From Diaporthe sp. PMI_573 (Eukaryota; Ascomycota; Sordariomycetes; Diaporthales; Diaporthaceae): DNA of 64,000 nt. Position numbers and translations under genes: made by a program. Below are positions 24,492 through 35,400 of this stretch, in pieces (position 1 is the first letter of the stretch; each line of letters starts with the position of its first letter). Location of the stretch: contig JAJTUP010000153.1 in the NCBI GenBank assembly GCA_021399435.1, positions 1 to 64,000 of the forward strand, written 5' to 3'. Below the pieces are notes generated by a model. That model ran no database searches and was not told the DNA's origin. It saw nothing but the letters and a program-made list of their open reading frames with translations.

Positions 24492-25093
24492 AACTGTCTG
24501 CATTCCACAATATGGACTTTGACATCCGCCCGGTATTACTCATGCAGATATTGAAGCTGACGTTTGCCGAGAGTCCGTTGTACAACAGCTAGAATGAGAA
24601 ACCTTTCCCAGACGCTTGAGCGCAAGGAACACCGTTCATTCCAAGAACTATTTGGCGAGCTGATGTGAAGAGTTTACAGCTATGCCTTTTCTGCCTTGAA
24701 TCAGATTTGGGCACTTTATCATGGCGTTCTGGAGCAGGCTGGTAACTTGGACCGCGTGTGTTGGCTGCTAGGTTCTGCACAACGAAATCTGCCCGCAAAT
24801 GCGGGGTTTGGCGCGTTCAACAGCTACATCTACATAATAGGCCTTTCTTCGTGTTGTGGAACCCACCCAAAATGCTTCCACAATACAAGTGACAAGACGG
24901 GCAACTTGTCCCTATCAATAAACTCAGAATTAAAAACAACACTCGCGTCTAGCTTGAGGTCTCTCCCGCTTGAGCGTACAGATCTATAATCGCACAGTTG
25001 GACCGACTGTAGAACTGTCTCCGCAATCTACGCAATCTAAGAGTCCTACTGGGGCATTCTCTGCGCACAGAAACGTGCTGTCTCCGCGGCACA
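24492..25093. other. Intergenic, no gene seen
   Basis: This is the 3' flank of the RGS-annexin gene and the 5' flank of the truncated MFS-like gene. The short frames on both strands show no family resemblance. Confidence 0.5.
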
Positions 25094-25208
25094 ATGACTT
25101 CCGGCCCCGTGGCACCAGCCGCGGCCGAGAAAACCGTACTAGGTGCTGACCTTGAAACTGAGATGAGCGAAACATCCGAACCTTATACGGTTTTCACGAG
25201 GCTGGAGA
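25094..25208 (+). pseudogene. MFS-transporter-like gene, 5' fragment cut by hAT insertion
   Basis: From ATG 25094 the frame encodes about 38 residues ending 'SEPYTVFTRLE'. That ending is like the cytoplasmic N-terminus just before the first membrane segment of fungal MFS drug transporters (typically PY.VFT..EK). At 25209 the frame runs into the terminal inverted repeat of a hAT element and is lost. The call rests on a short motif and on position. The rest of the gene is not found on the other side of the element. Confidence 0.45.
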
Positions 25209-25222
25209 CAGTGTTGCTAATA
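25209..25222 (+). repeat. Left terminal inverted repeat of the hAT element
   Basis: CAGTGTTGCTAATA, matching exactly the reverse complement of 28022-28035. Confidence 0.85.
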
Positions 25223-25689
25223 ATATAAACAATACGTATATTGGCAATATGGACCCCCTCGCAATAATATTGTATTGTCAAGAGGCGATATTATATTACC
25301 CAATATAAACATAACCCATATTGTATTGTATAGCCAAGAACCCAATATATTGGCAGTATAACAATACATCCAATATATTCCACGTAGACCTTATCATTTA
25401 TCTACCTCAGCGAAAACCTCGTCACCTTAAAAATCTCGTATCCCAAACCATGACTTTAGGCACTCCAATGCTTTAATCACATCACTCCCAAGTCGATTTT
25501 AACAGTCTATAATTATTATCTTTACCCCAGAGAAGAGTCATTTGGGTTTCGCAGACATTGCAGGAATTAACAATATATCCACAGCCATCTTACTCAGGCT
25601 CAGGTAGTTTTTCTACTACGTCTCCTCTAGCCACCATATAAGGGTGCTCGTAAAACCATAAACCCGTTTAGACTTACAATAACACTTAT

Positions 25690-27480
25690 ATTTATCCGTA
25701 ATAAATAACAGCTATAGGTACTTGTTCCACCAATTCAAGAACTCGTTTATAGTCGCCGATAGGACCTTATAGAGTAGAAGAGGTAATTCCACAGGCTTAT
25801 ATTCGTTCTACAGCACCTCAAGCAACTCCTTCGACAACTTAACCCACTCCTTTTTCCAGTTCTCCTAGATATAGTGCCATTTATACGAAGGGTGAAGCAC
25901 AATAGCTGTAATATAGGCAGGTAATTTATCAGTAAGGCGGTAATACTTGTCTATCTTCGCCCAGCCCGAGTTATATATCAGTACCATTACCAGATTATTA
26001 ATATTTACCTCCTTGCCGGCTTCGAATTATGCCAATACAAAGTCTATAGCCAGGAGGATATTATTAAGTATTGTAAACAATGATTTAAAAGCCTTAGTCG
26101 TTATCTTTAGCTTCTCTAAGAAAGACTTAATCTTTTCTAAGATAGTCCAGTCCTCTAAAGAGAGCTCGTCTCTAACACAGTCTGCTTCCATCTATTTATT
26201 AAAATAGCCGTTAATTACGTCTCTAAGATTCAAGGCCGCTCTCAATATAGTATACCACGAGCTCCACCTTGTGTCGTTGTCTCGCGCAAGCTTATGGTTA
26301 TAGCTAATAGCAAGAAACTTTTGGCTGCGCTAAATATTTTGTTAGATGTAAACAACAAAGTTGTAAAGCTTGCCAAGAGGTCCCTTCTTCTACCACGCTT
26401 TAATATGCTTTAGTGTCATATTATATAGACCTAGATTATTACGTTTAAGCTTCTCATTGTCGGTAACAAAGAGGAAGGCTTTAGCGGCGAGATTAATGAT
26501 ATGATCTTGGTAGCAGAGTCGGTAAACTTTGGGATTGTATTGGATGTTATATTGGCGAAGGAGGCCTATAGGATATTAGAACCAGTTAGTAGAAATGGTA
26601 AGTTGTACTGACCAAGCGAAAGGGATCTCATCATTGTATCGTTATTGCCAGCATTATCTATCACAAAATATCCGAGTTTTAAACCAAAGCCCCATCTATC
26701 AACTACTTCCAAAATTACCACCGCGAGGTAAGAACCGTCGTGCTTACTGTCAATGTCTTTTAACGCTAAAATATGGTATTCCAGCTAGCCGTCTTCCATA
26801 ACATAGTAGCCGACTACGCCCAAAATAGCCAAAGAGTTGGGAGAAGTCTAAAGGTCGTAGCTGATGTAAATTCTTGACTTTACCGACTATATATACTACT
26901 TAACCTTCTCCTTCTAGTCTTTATACTGCTGCATAATCTATTTCCTAATGGTCTTATACATATCTAGAAGCCAAGTATCAATATCGTTATTAATATAGGC
27001 CAAGAGTACCCGAAACTCTGGGCATTCTACAAGCCGAAATTAGAGAAAGCAGGCTGTAATAAACCTTATGTACAATACTCCGAGCTAGTCAAGGTCGATT
27101 AAATCTCCAGATTAATCATTAAGCCAACAGCATTTACGGGGATTTTCTTTTACTATAGTACAAGCTTGTTTAAGAATTGTTTATATCGTTATTACTTTAG
27201 CTGTTTACAGGGCTCCTTTTGGCAGACCGTGGCTATCAGGAGGAGGGTCTATAAGATGTTTTACAGGAGCCGTAGTATTCCCAGAACAGGCATATACTCT
27301 GTTATAATGTTTACAACGCCACTCTTCTTTTCTGGTCCACAGATTATAGTATCTCGTCTCTATCTCCTTATCTAGCATATAAGAGAAGACTTATAACGTT
27401 CTGGGTTTGGTAGAGGAGGTTATGGAGGCTGTGCGAGGTTAAGATAACTAGTATTTAGGCGTTTAGCTCTAGTCTAGGTC
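25690..27480 (-). pseudogene. hAT transposase with BED zinc finger, RIP-decayed
   Basis: On the minus strand, about 27380-27250 reads as a BED-type finger ('WTRKEEWRCKHYNRVYACSG', then 'APVKHL'). About 25960-25780 reads as the hAT segment 'YYRLTDKLPAYITAIVLHPS' with 'YKWHYI'. TAG/TAA codons interrupt the frame throughout. The C-terminal dimerisation part is too decayed to delimit. Confidence 0.7.
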
Positions 27481-28021
27481 ATTTAACTACTAGCTGGAAA
27501 ACTCTAAAATATTAACTAAAATTAACTCTCTTTATTGCAACCATTAGCCAAAAGGGAGGCATTATTAAGGCATGGCGGTATAGTTAGTACAGTAGGCTCG
27601 ACAATAATAAAGAAAATGGGCAGAGGTAACAATAGACCATAGCTAATATTGGCAGACAACTACCGGTAGGCCCGGCCCAACATGGTCTGCACTAATCGTA
27701 CCTCTTATACCTCCCCTGACGCGTGAAAGAAACGCGTGGTCGCGTGTTAGGTCTGATTGTCAATAAAGACGTATGTTGAGGTAAATGCTAGCCAATAAAG
27801 TGCCCAGTATCCCTATTGCTGGTATAGGGTAAGGCCTGCCTGCTACTATCAAAAGGCAATTTCGCCCCAGGACTGACAACCCAATATAAATAATATATTG
27901 CCAATATAGACATCATTATATTATATTGTCACAATATCAAATTCTTCATATCATATTGTCACAATATGAGAAAGTCTATATTATATGGGTTATATTACAA
28001 TATACTACTTTATTGCCATAC

Positions 28022-28035
28022 TATTAGCAACACTG
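28022..28035 (-). repeat. Right terminal inverted repeat of the hAT element
   Basis: The reverse complement of 25209-25222, exact over 14 bp. Confidence 0.85.
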
Positions 28036-28274
28036 GCGAGAATGACCACGTCTTTCCCCTGTTCGATAAGAGGGAGGAGAACACTCTGTCGCAGGGACTC
28101 GATGTCTTTCAAGGCGGTTGCCGAAGTGGGATCAACCGGATCACAGCTTGGGTATGGCCCGGGGATAGTGGTAAATCCAGCATGCTCAAAGTATGGCAAG
28201 AGCTTGCTGTAGCCCTTGGGAGTACCGAATGCGCCTGGCACTAGGACAAGTGTGGGAAGCGTCGGGGAAGACAT
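28036..28274 (-). pseudogene. Alpha/beta-hydrolase gene, 5' fragment cut by hAT insertion
   Basis: From ATG 28274 the minus-strand frame encodes about 79 residues: 'LPTLVLVPGAFGTPKGY', 'GFTTIPGPYPSCDP', 'LIEQGKDVVILA'. This is the N-terminal part of a fungal alpha/beta hydrolase up to the strand that precedes the nucleophile elbow (normally followed by HSYGG). The hAT repeat begins exactly there, at 28035. The catalytic Ser and everything downstream are missing, and no continuation exists beyond the element's other end. In-frame codons upstream of 28274 could extend the start to 28343. Confidence 0.75.
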
Positions 28275-28854
28275 AATTGTCGTACTTAATGGAGAAATTT
28301 GAAGATCTGTTCTGCGAGCAAAAGCAGACTGTGATAAGTTCAAAAGAGAGGAGGTCCTGGGTCAAAGAGGAGACACCTTGGAAACAAGGTGAACGGTCTG
28401 ACAACGCCAATACAGCCATTAAGTAAACCCTTTACTGCTCCTACGCTAGCAATGCGCAAGGGTAACCTAGCATTTTCCTGGCAAAAAAATGCAGGGCCCG
28501 GGCGGTAAGGAAACCTTAGAGCGTTACGCAGCTCATGGTTGCAACGCTTGCTGAACTATGTCACAATTCCCCCACCCAACAGCCGCACTATTTGTGCTTG
28601 TTGGCTGGTTGATTGAAACCCAGCGTGGTGATTCATACTCTTGTAAATGCATTATCACATCTTGGCCCCATCAATAACTGCTGGTTGCTGTGGTAAAGCA
28701 AAGTGGTATGTTGACCTAACGATGGATCCTGGCTGTGGTTACCGCGCTAAACCGGACGACGTTGATCTCAATGTGCAATGATTCCTTCTTTTAATGCTCT
28801 CGCAGTTATCAATATCACTCCTTATACAGTAGATGTTTGAAGGCGCCCTAAACA
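28275..28854. other. Intergenic, divergent upstream region
   Basis: GC-balanced and without a supported gene. It lies between the start of the hydrolase fragment (minus) and the start of the Pth11-like fragment (plus). Confidence 0.45.
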
Positions 28855-29310
28855 ATGTCGACTTCCACGTATGCCGTAAGGGCTGTTAACTTATCAGCCA
28901 ACCGCCAGCCTGATCTCTATACATCTTCAACTATTCCTTTTGCTTTTGCGCTAAGCAGCGTGCTTCTTCGTTTTTGGTGCCACCGGACAAACCGCGCTGG
29001 GCTTAAGCTTGACGATTGGCTAATCCTCACCGCACTGGTCAGATCTCCCTCTCAACCAAGCCTTTTGAAACGTTGAATTGCTAATCCTCGCTCTAGGCTT
29101 GTGCTGCCGGTCTTTTGGCTACTATGCTATGGTGTAAGACAAATTATTGATCAATCTTAATTATTGTCTGACTTCAGATTCCAACTAATTAATCTACCTA
29201 GGGATTCCCCGTGGTCTTGGGAGATATGTCCAGACCTTTGGGCCTAGTGTTGTTGGCGGCCATCTTCTCCCTCTCTTGGACTAGTAATCTTTCCTTTTAA
29301 CCTGTTGCTA
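28855..29310 (+). pseudogene. Pth11-like integral membrane protein (rhodopsin-like fold), N-terminal remnant
   Basis: The frame from 28855 gives a short N-terminus, a first membrane segment 'STIPFAFALSSVLLRFWCHR' and 'LKLDDWLILTALV', the hallmark of fungal Pth11-type receptors. After a probable intron, homologous wording resumes further on ('IPRGLGRYVQTFGPSVVGGH' near 29207-29268) but soon stops. Nothing of membrane segments 3-7 remains. The gene is truncated or decayed. Confidence 0.55.
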
Positions 29311-30740
29311 AAGCTGTTCGGTAAGTTGAAGGCAGTTTAGTATCTCTCCTTTAATCAGTAGGCATACGGCACGTAACCGAATTAGACGAGCAGAAGTTAT
29401 CAGGCTTCCAATCCCGAGGCCCCTTACGAAGCTCGCTTGACATGGTACGTCCAGGCCACCCACCCTTAGTTAATGGTGGCCTAAAGGTGTAGTTATGGCC
29501 AGTCCCTCCAGATTGAGTCTCTTGACCCAAAATTTAACCTATTCCATGCGGAATCTTCAGCGTAATGGGTTGTTGGGCAGACTATCTATTGGCACTAGTG
29601 CTTCATTCTGCAAGTCCGGTAATGCGACTTCCCGATTAAACAACACGAAATAAGCAATGGATAAGCCATTGTGCTAGCCGACACAGACTCTGGCTTTGCA
29701 TCGGTGGAAAGGGTGGCGTCGGCACGCATTTCACAATGCGCATAACCTGCGCCTTCGGTGCCTAACCGAACGGCTTTGTTTTTTTTTTCTTGACCGACAC
29801 TATTGACCGCGGGATATTAGACAGAGGGATGATGGGGCACGAATATTCATTGCTAGCTAGGCAGGCGGGAACAGAAGATCCTTCACGTGTGCCCCTTCCC
29901 TTTGATAAAGCAAGATCAGAATAGTAGCACAGTTGTCCACAGCTATTAACACATTTATCATAATACAAGTTGTATAATTATCATGCCTCAGGCGCTCTTG
30001 CTGGTATATTGGATTGGCAGAGATCGCGGCTTCTATATGTTTTCCAAATATGTAGAGGATAGGCTCAAGATGGCAGTACCTAAGGCTGAAATTCGGTCCG
30101 GGAAATACCCGCGCCAGCCCTACACATGTAAATCGGAATCCAGCCTTATTCTTTAAGTAAACCCTAAATAGCTTCCAAGCAATATGTTTGATCTTATTTG
30201 ACGTTACTTAAATGCTTAGGAGAGCCCTCCAATTGTTGCCATGCGGAAACGTGATGGTTATATTTGCAGATATGTGGCCCTGCTCGGAATTCTGCTTAAT
30301 TGCTTCCACAAGGTAATCGGGGAAGACATCATTACAGGCGGCAATAGAAGCATTGGTGAATTTATGTTTGTCGTTATTAGCGCTAGATAAAGAGAGCAGT
30401 GGCTTACTGTGATTATAAAGTTGTGGGGCATCCTATGGCGGCAATTGCGGGATGTTATTATACTATAAATGCGATACAAAGTAATCCAAGGCTTGATATG
30501 CTGGCTCGCTTGAGGTTTGTTGTGTAGGCAGAAGGTCTACTATGTTGCAGCACTTATTGGGCTTGCGCAAGCTGGCGTCCTTTTGAGCTTCCTTGGAGGG
30601 AATCGTCGGGCGCCTATGGTGAGATTTCTACGCATACTACTTAGAGTTGCAAGCTTTCCCAACTACCCGCGCAATCTGCTCTTTGTCTGGCTCCATTGCC
30701 GCCGCCAGTTGAAGCGTAGCTGACTGACAAGCTTCAACAG
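29311..30740. other. Gene-poor stretch, nothing recognised
   Basis: Moderate GC at first, then increasingly AT-rich. Frames at 29762-29968 (-) and 30258-30479 (-) show no family resemblance. Confidence 0.45.
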
Positions 30741-32680
30741 GTAGCTCCTCGAGGAGATAGAGCAAGCATACTTAGCCGGCCTTATTCTTAGCTTTTTTCC
30801 TGCACAATTTATACTTGGTAAGAATATAGGCCGCACAAGCTACCAACCCGCTATATTTAAAGAAGATACTTTCTGTTATTTTAATATTAGCCTTTAAGGC
30901 TTGCTTTAAAGCCTTCGTATATTGGTGTGGGAGTTTCCTGCGGCTTTAGATAGCCATCTAAAGTAGAGTGATCTGTTTTAAATCTAAGGTTGGTGGTATT
31001 AACGGAAGGCCAGTACTGGCAGCTAGTATATTGCGGTCCTTATAAGAGTCGTTTAAACCCGTGTTGCCTTTACTTTTCTCAGTTTCTGCCCCATTAGAGG
31101 GAGTCCTTAGCAGTCGAGACTCTTTAATTACGCGGGAGCGAGATATGTCAATTATCTACTCTATGCGCACTTTGTAAAGCTTAATTATCATCTCCTTTAG
31201 TTAGACCGCAGCTATCTATAGAGCTTTGACAGATAAGCCATTAAGGGATTCAACCAAGAGCTGAAACTCCTTTACAGTCCTAGCTCAAGCTTAGGCGCGG
31301 TAGCTGTTTATCGATTTGGCAAACATATAGGCCGTAAAGACTGATACCCCGCTATGCTTAAAAAATATTCGTTCTACTAAGTTCTTTTCGGCCTGGCGCA
31401 TGTTATGTAAAGCTTAAATTATACAAAAAGGGACGTTCTGGCAGTCTTTAAGCGCTAGGTTAAAGAGATTGATTTATTCTTAAGTGAGACTTATAATGTT
31501 AAAAAAGGGTTGGTATATAGCAATTTGGTTTGACCAAGGAAATAGGTACTGTTGGGAATAAAGCGCAATTTATTATTTTCGTCTTCTATATTGGTACCAC
31601 TGCTGTATAATAACCACGGCTAGTATAAGTACCTACCCGTACTTGCCCGCGTACTCCCTGCCCGCTAGTCTAGTCGTTCTTTTACTCTTATATCTTTAGC
31701 CATGATCTATATACCTTCTATATACACTATCTCCGTGTTCTAAAGGACAGGGGAAATGCAGTAGGCGCCCCACATTATTGCCAGGTAGGGTCTCATTTAG
31801 GTGGAGCATTTCTACAAGTGGGCAGCGTGTGTAAAGCAAAAGGGAAAGAGGGTATGGATGGCTTTGCATCTTGTGGCCCGTTTTTAAGTCTAGATTAGGA
31901 CTGGCAATATTTTGTACAACAGTCGTTCCTAATGTAGCTAGGAACTGGTTAATTTGCTTAGCAGCATCTAAGTGTGGCCCCTAACTACTGTTTACATATA
32001 TTAAAAGATTTGTCTGTGATGCCGATTCCCTGTCCATGACTTACAAGTTTAGATCATAACTAAATACCTGTTTACCGGCGCCTTGAAGCTAAGTTAAGAT
32101 TTTTAGCTGAGGCAGACGCCGGCTCTTACGTGACAGAACTGCTGTATACCTCTTCTGCTTTACAGCAATAGCTACTACACACTTTGCCGTTAGCTTTATT
32201 TTATGGTATCTAATAAATTATAATTCACGTACTTCTGTGCGACTCATCTTACATAAACGCTAGTCCTCTCCCGCCGTACCATAGACTACCGCACTAAATG
32301 TATGATGTTCTTGGGATCAAGACTAGAAGAATGTTTAATTATAGGGTGGCTGGAAAAGGTAGAAGAAGGGTAACATAGCAGGGCCGATAAGATACTAAGA
32401 GACATACTAAACCTTTCCAGACCCTATACCTTATCTAGAAGGACAGTAAGGGGGGTAAAAATTAAAGAACAATTACTATATTTATAAACGGGAAATAGCT
32501 AAAGTAATATAAAACATTTCAGTATAGGTATAGTGTTATTAAAGGAAAGTAAGCATAGTCTGTTTAAGTAGACTTCCCAGCTATCTATCTAACCCGAATG
32601 TTTCAATAGACTGAGTATGCTGTTTTTTTTTAGATAGTGTAACAATATGAAGCCGTTTAAAGAGATCGCGGTGAGACTCG
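30741..32680 (-). pseudogene. RIP-decayed coding relic, family not recognised
   Basis: On the minus strand, 31350-30530 keeps long stretches of protein-like reading ('SRSRVIKESRLLRTPSNGAE', 'LNDSYKDRNILAASTGLPL', 'ITESIFFKYSGLVACAAYIL') interrupted by TAG/TAA. This suggests a decayed gene or transposon protein. I cannot name the family. 31560-32680 is more decayed and gives nothing readable. Confidence 0.35.
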
Positions 32681-32689
32681 TAAGGCTAT

Positions 32690-35400
32690 GTGAAAGGGGA
32701 ACAAAAAAATAACTTTTTAAGACCTTTTTGCCTCCAGCCTCTCTACCTTACTCAAGTAATGTTAATTAGCGGCATCTTACTGGTCGACATATCCTCTAAG
32801 TCGTTAATCCCGAAATATATTTTCCAGAACTTAGCGTACTTGCCCTCTCGGGCCACTAGGTCGTTATAAGTGCCATTTTCTACAATCTTGTAGCCATAGT
32901 TAAAGACAATGATTTAATCGGCATTCCTGATGGAAGAGAGCCGGTAGCTGCCAAATGGGGGCACTAGTATGACATCTTAGCAAACGTACCAGTTATAAAT
33001 TAGTTAGTGTCAGATATGGAACAAATATATACAATGATGATTACCGTGTTGCTGAGAAACTTTCTTAAGATGCTGTGCTTAATGTCGGACTCGGTTTGGA
33101 AATTAAGGGCGCTGGTGCTCTCGTTAATAAGTATAATTTTGGGCTTTAGAAGGAACAAGCGAGCAAGCAGTAAGCGCTGGCGCTTGTTGCCAGAAAAGTT
33201 TCTATATCTGTATTAAAAGGGAGGCTCCCTTTGAGTATGTTTGGCTTGCGGTCTGTGGGACGTATGCTCTATTTGCTCCCGTCAAGGCGTCATATCCGCC
33301 CTGGCAACCCATAATGGTCTTATGGATGTCGGCATTCTTATAGGCCGCATGGACCTTATTAATGGTGGCATCCGGCTTTACGTAGCAGATATTAAATAAA
33401 ACGGTTCTGTCAAAAATATGTGGATTCTATACCATTATGCTGACAGTATTGTGTAGGCTAAGGGTGGGTTAATATGCAAATTCTCCACGGGGTGTAGTCT
33501 AATAGGTTGACTCATAAGTCCTTAGAGACGGCAATAATGTTCTGGCTGTCGATAAAGATGCGCCCTTTTATCGGAAGAAGCTGCCGCAACATAAGCTTAA
33601 AGATGGTCAACTTGCCTGTACTACTAGAACTGACAAAGGCTACTTTGGTCCCCCCCTTAATAATTAGGGACAGGTTGTTGACAATTAGGGATACTTGCTT
33701 AGACTCTAAATAGGTCAAAGAAACATTTTCTAGACACACTTAGCCATTAGTAGGCCTTAGGCATTTTTCCCTGTCCTAGATGCGTAGATTCTCCTCTATA
33801 AGTTTCTTTAAGCGAACTATATTGCTGAGTTTTTTTATGGCACTGGTGATAAAGGACTTAAAGAACGATATAGGCTCCATTAGGGCGTTCTAAAGCCCGA
33901 GAAAGGCAGTTAAAGACCTAATAGTGGCCTTGTAATTGAGTACCCGGAGAATAACTAATGCCTAGCCGAGGCCGTCTGCAAGCTAAAGTATCAGCTCGTT
34001 AATGTATGTATAGAATACACCATACAACTTATACGCGTACAGCCTCTTTATAAGCTTATTTACTTCCCTAGTGTAGAGCTCGTTTTCCCGCCCTACTATA
34101 TTGTAGGTAGACACAGTAATTTATCCCTAGATGCCATCTTGATGCCGGCGCTCTTAACTGTTTCTAGCACCGGCAAATATACTATAAAGCCTAAGATATA
34201 CGGCTATATATTTCCTCTCGCAATAATAATAAGCGATAGATATATAGACAAGGATTAATATTATACTTGTCTCAAAGCATTTCTATATGCCGTACCCGGC
34301 GAAGAAGAGCATTCCAGCGTTGGGTAAAAAGCCGAATATGAAATTATCGAGCAGCTTGTCTACCTGTCCTGCATTATTAATGGCTGTAATAGTGTCGGTA
34401 GCCTGCGAGCATATATAGAAATAGTCTAGAAGCATTACCTTAGACTAGACCCCCGTTTTTAGATAGGCTCGACAAGCGAGATTGACATTAACCTATAACA
34501 GTAATGTTAAGAAGCCTAGGCATAGGTCTGACCTTAGGAACCGGAAGAAGAGGGAAACTATAAATTAGGTCTACGGGTTTTTTTTTGAGTTAATTGCGTC
34601 GATTAGCCTGGCTGTCTAAAGCAGCTAGACAACACTAATAATGCATTTTACTATAAGCAGGATAAAGGTAATGACAAAGCGTGCCTTTAGGCATAGGTCT
34701 GATGGCTATGTGAATTTGAGCAAGACGCAAAATGATTTTAGATAGGGGAGCCATTTGCCGAGTTTCTTAACTTCTCTTTCAACTAGCCTCCAGACATTTA
34801 TATCATTAGGGGTATTATTACCGGCATTGTTGTTATTACTATAAGTATTGTTGGTATCTTTGGGGTCGGATAGAATCTGCGTGTAATTATTACGATAAGA
34901 GTAAACAAGGAGAATAAAGAAGACAAGACAAGAAATTGCGTAAAAGCTGGGGAGAAAAAAGAGTAGCTAGGCGTATAGCAACAGCAATAAGGGTCGTACT
35001 AAGATACGGACCGACAAAGTAAGCTTGACGAGGAGGAGATATAGCTAAAACATAGTATAGGCCTTCTGTGAAAATGCTGTCTCTCTAGTCGAGGCGGTCT
35101 CTAGGCGGAGGACAACAGAGCAGAGGAAGGCTACATTGGAAACAGCGGCAGCATTGTCAGAAAGCTTGCTGCTACTTTTAAGCGACTTAGCCAAAAAGAC
35201 AATGGGCTCTAAAAGGTAGGATAGAACTAAGAGTATCAATAGAGCCATATAGATATGCGGAAAGTTGCAGTTAACTATATTTGTAGGGGCAGTTTTCTTT
35301 AGTAATAAAAGCAAATAAAGCTTTGGGGCAATAGTTAGAATAGGGAGGATGGTGAGGGTCGTGTTACGGCTAGTGTAGAGCAGGTCGTCTATAGAGAAAG
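32690..35400 (-). pseudogene. ABC half-transporter (ATM/HMT1-like) relic
   Basis: Minus strand, RIP-damaged. About 33740-33510 retains the start of a nucleotide-binding domain ('LIVNNLSLIIKGGTKVAFV' followed by a Walker-A-like SSSTGKLT, then 'KGRIFIDSQNI'). About 33440-33250 follows with 'NPHIFDRTVLFNICY' and 'GGYDALTGANRAYV'. About 32930-32800 gives the C-terminus 'SSIRNAD', then 'ENGTYNDLVAREGKYAKFWK', typical of mitochondrial/vacuolar ATM- or HMT1-type transporters. The region up to 35310 has hydrophobic readings fitting the membrane domain. Many stops; not functional. Confidence 0.7.

Larger units (their letters stand above)
25209..28035 (-). mobile_element. hAT DNA transposon, RIP-decayed, with both terminal inverted repeats
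   Basis: The ends match over 14 bp: CAGTGTTGCTAATA at 25209-25222 and its reverse complement at 28022-28035, of the CAGTG form usual for hAT elements. Subterminal regions are rich in CAATAT motifs on both sides. A broken transposase lies on the minus strand between them. The 8-bp flanks (GCTGGAGA left, GCGAGAAT right) do not match, so no target-site duplication is visible. The element is 2827 bp and non-autonomous in its present state. Confidence 0.85.

Noticed and set aside
31562..31800. TGTTGGGAATA start suggestive of a copia LTR
   Set aside because: No matching end, no second copy and no adjacent polyprotein in the right orientation.
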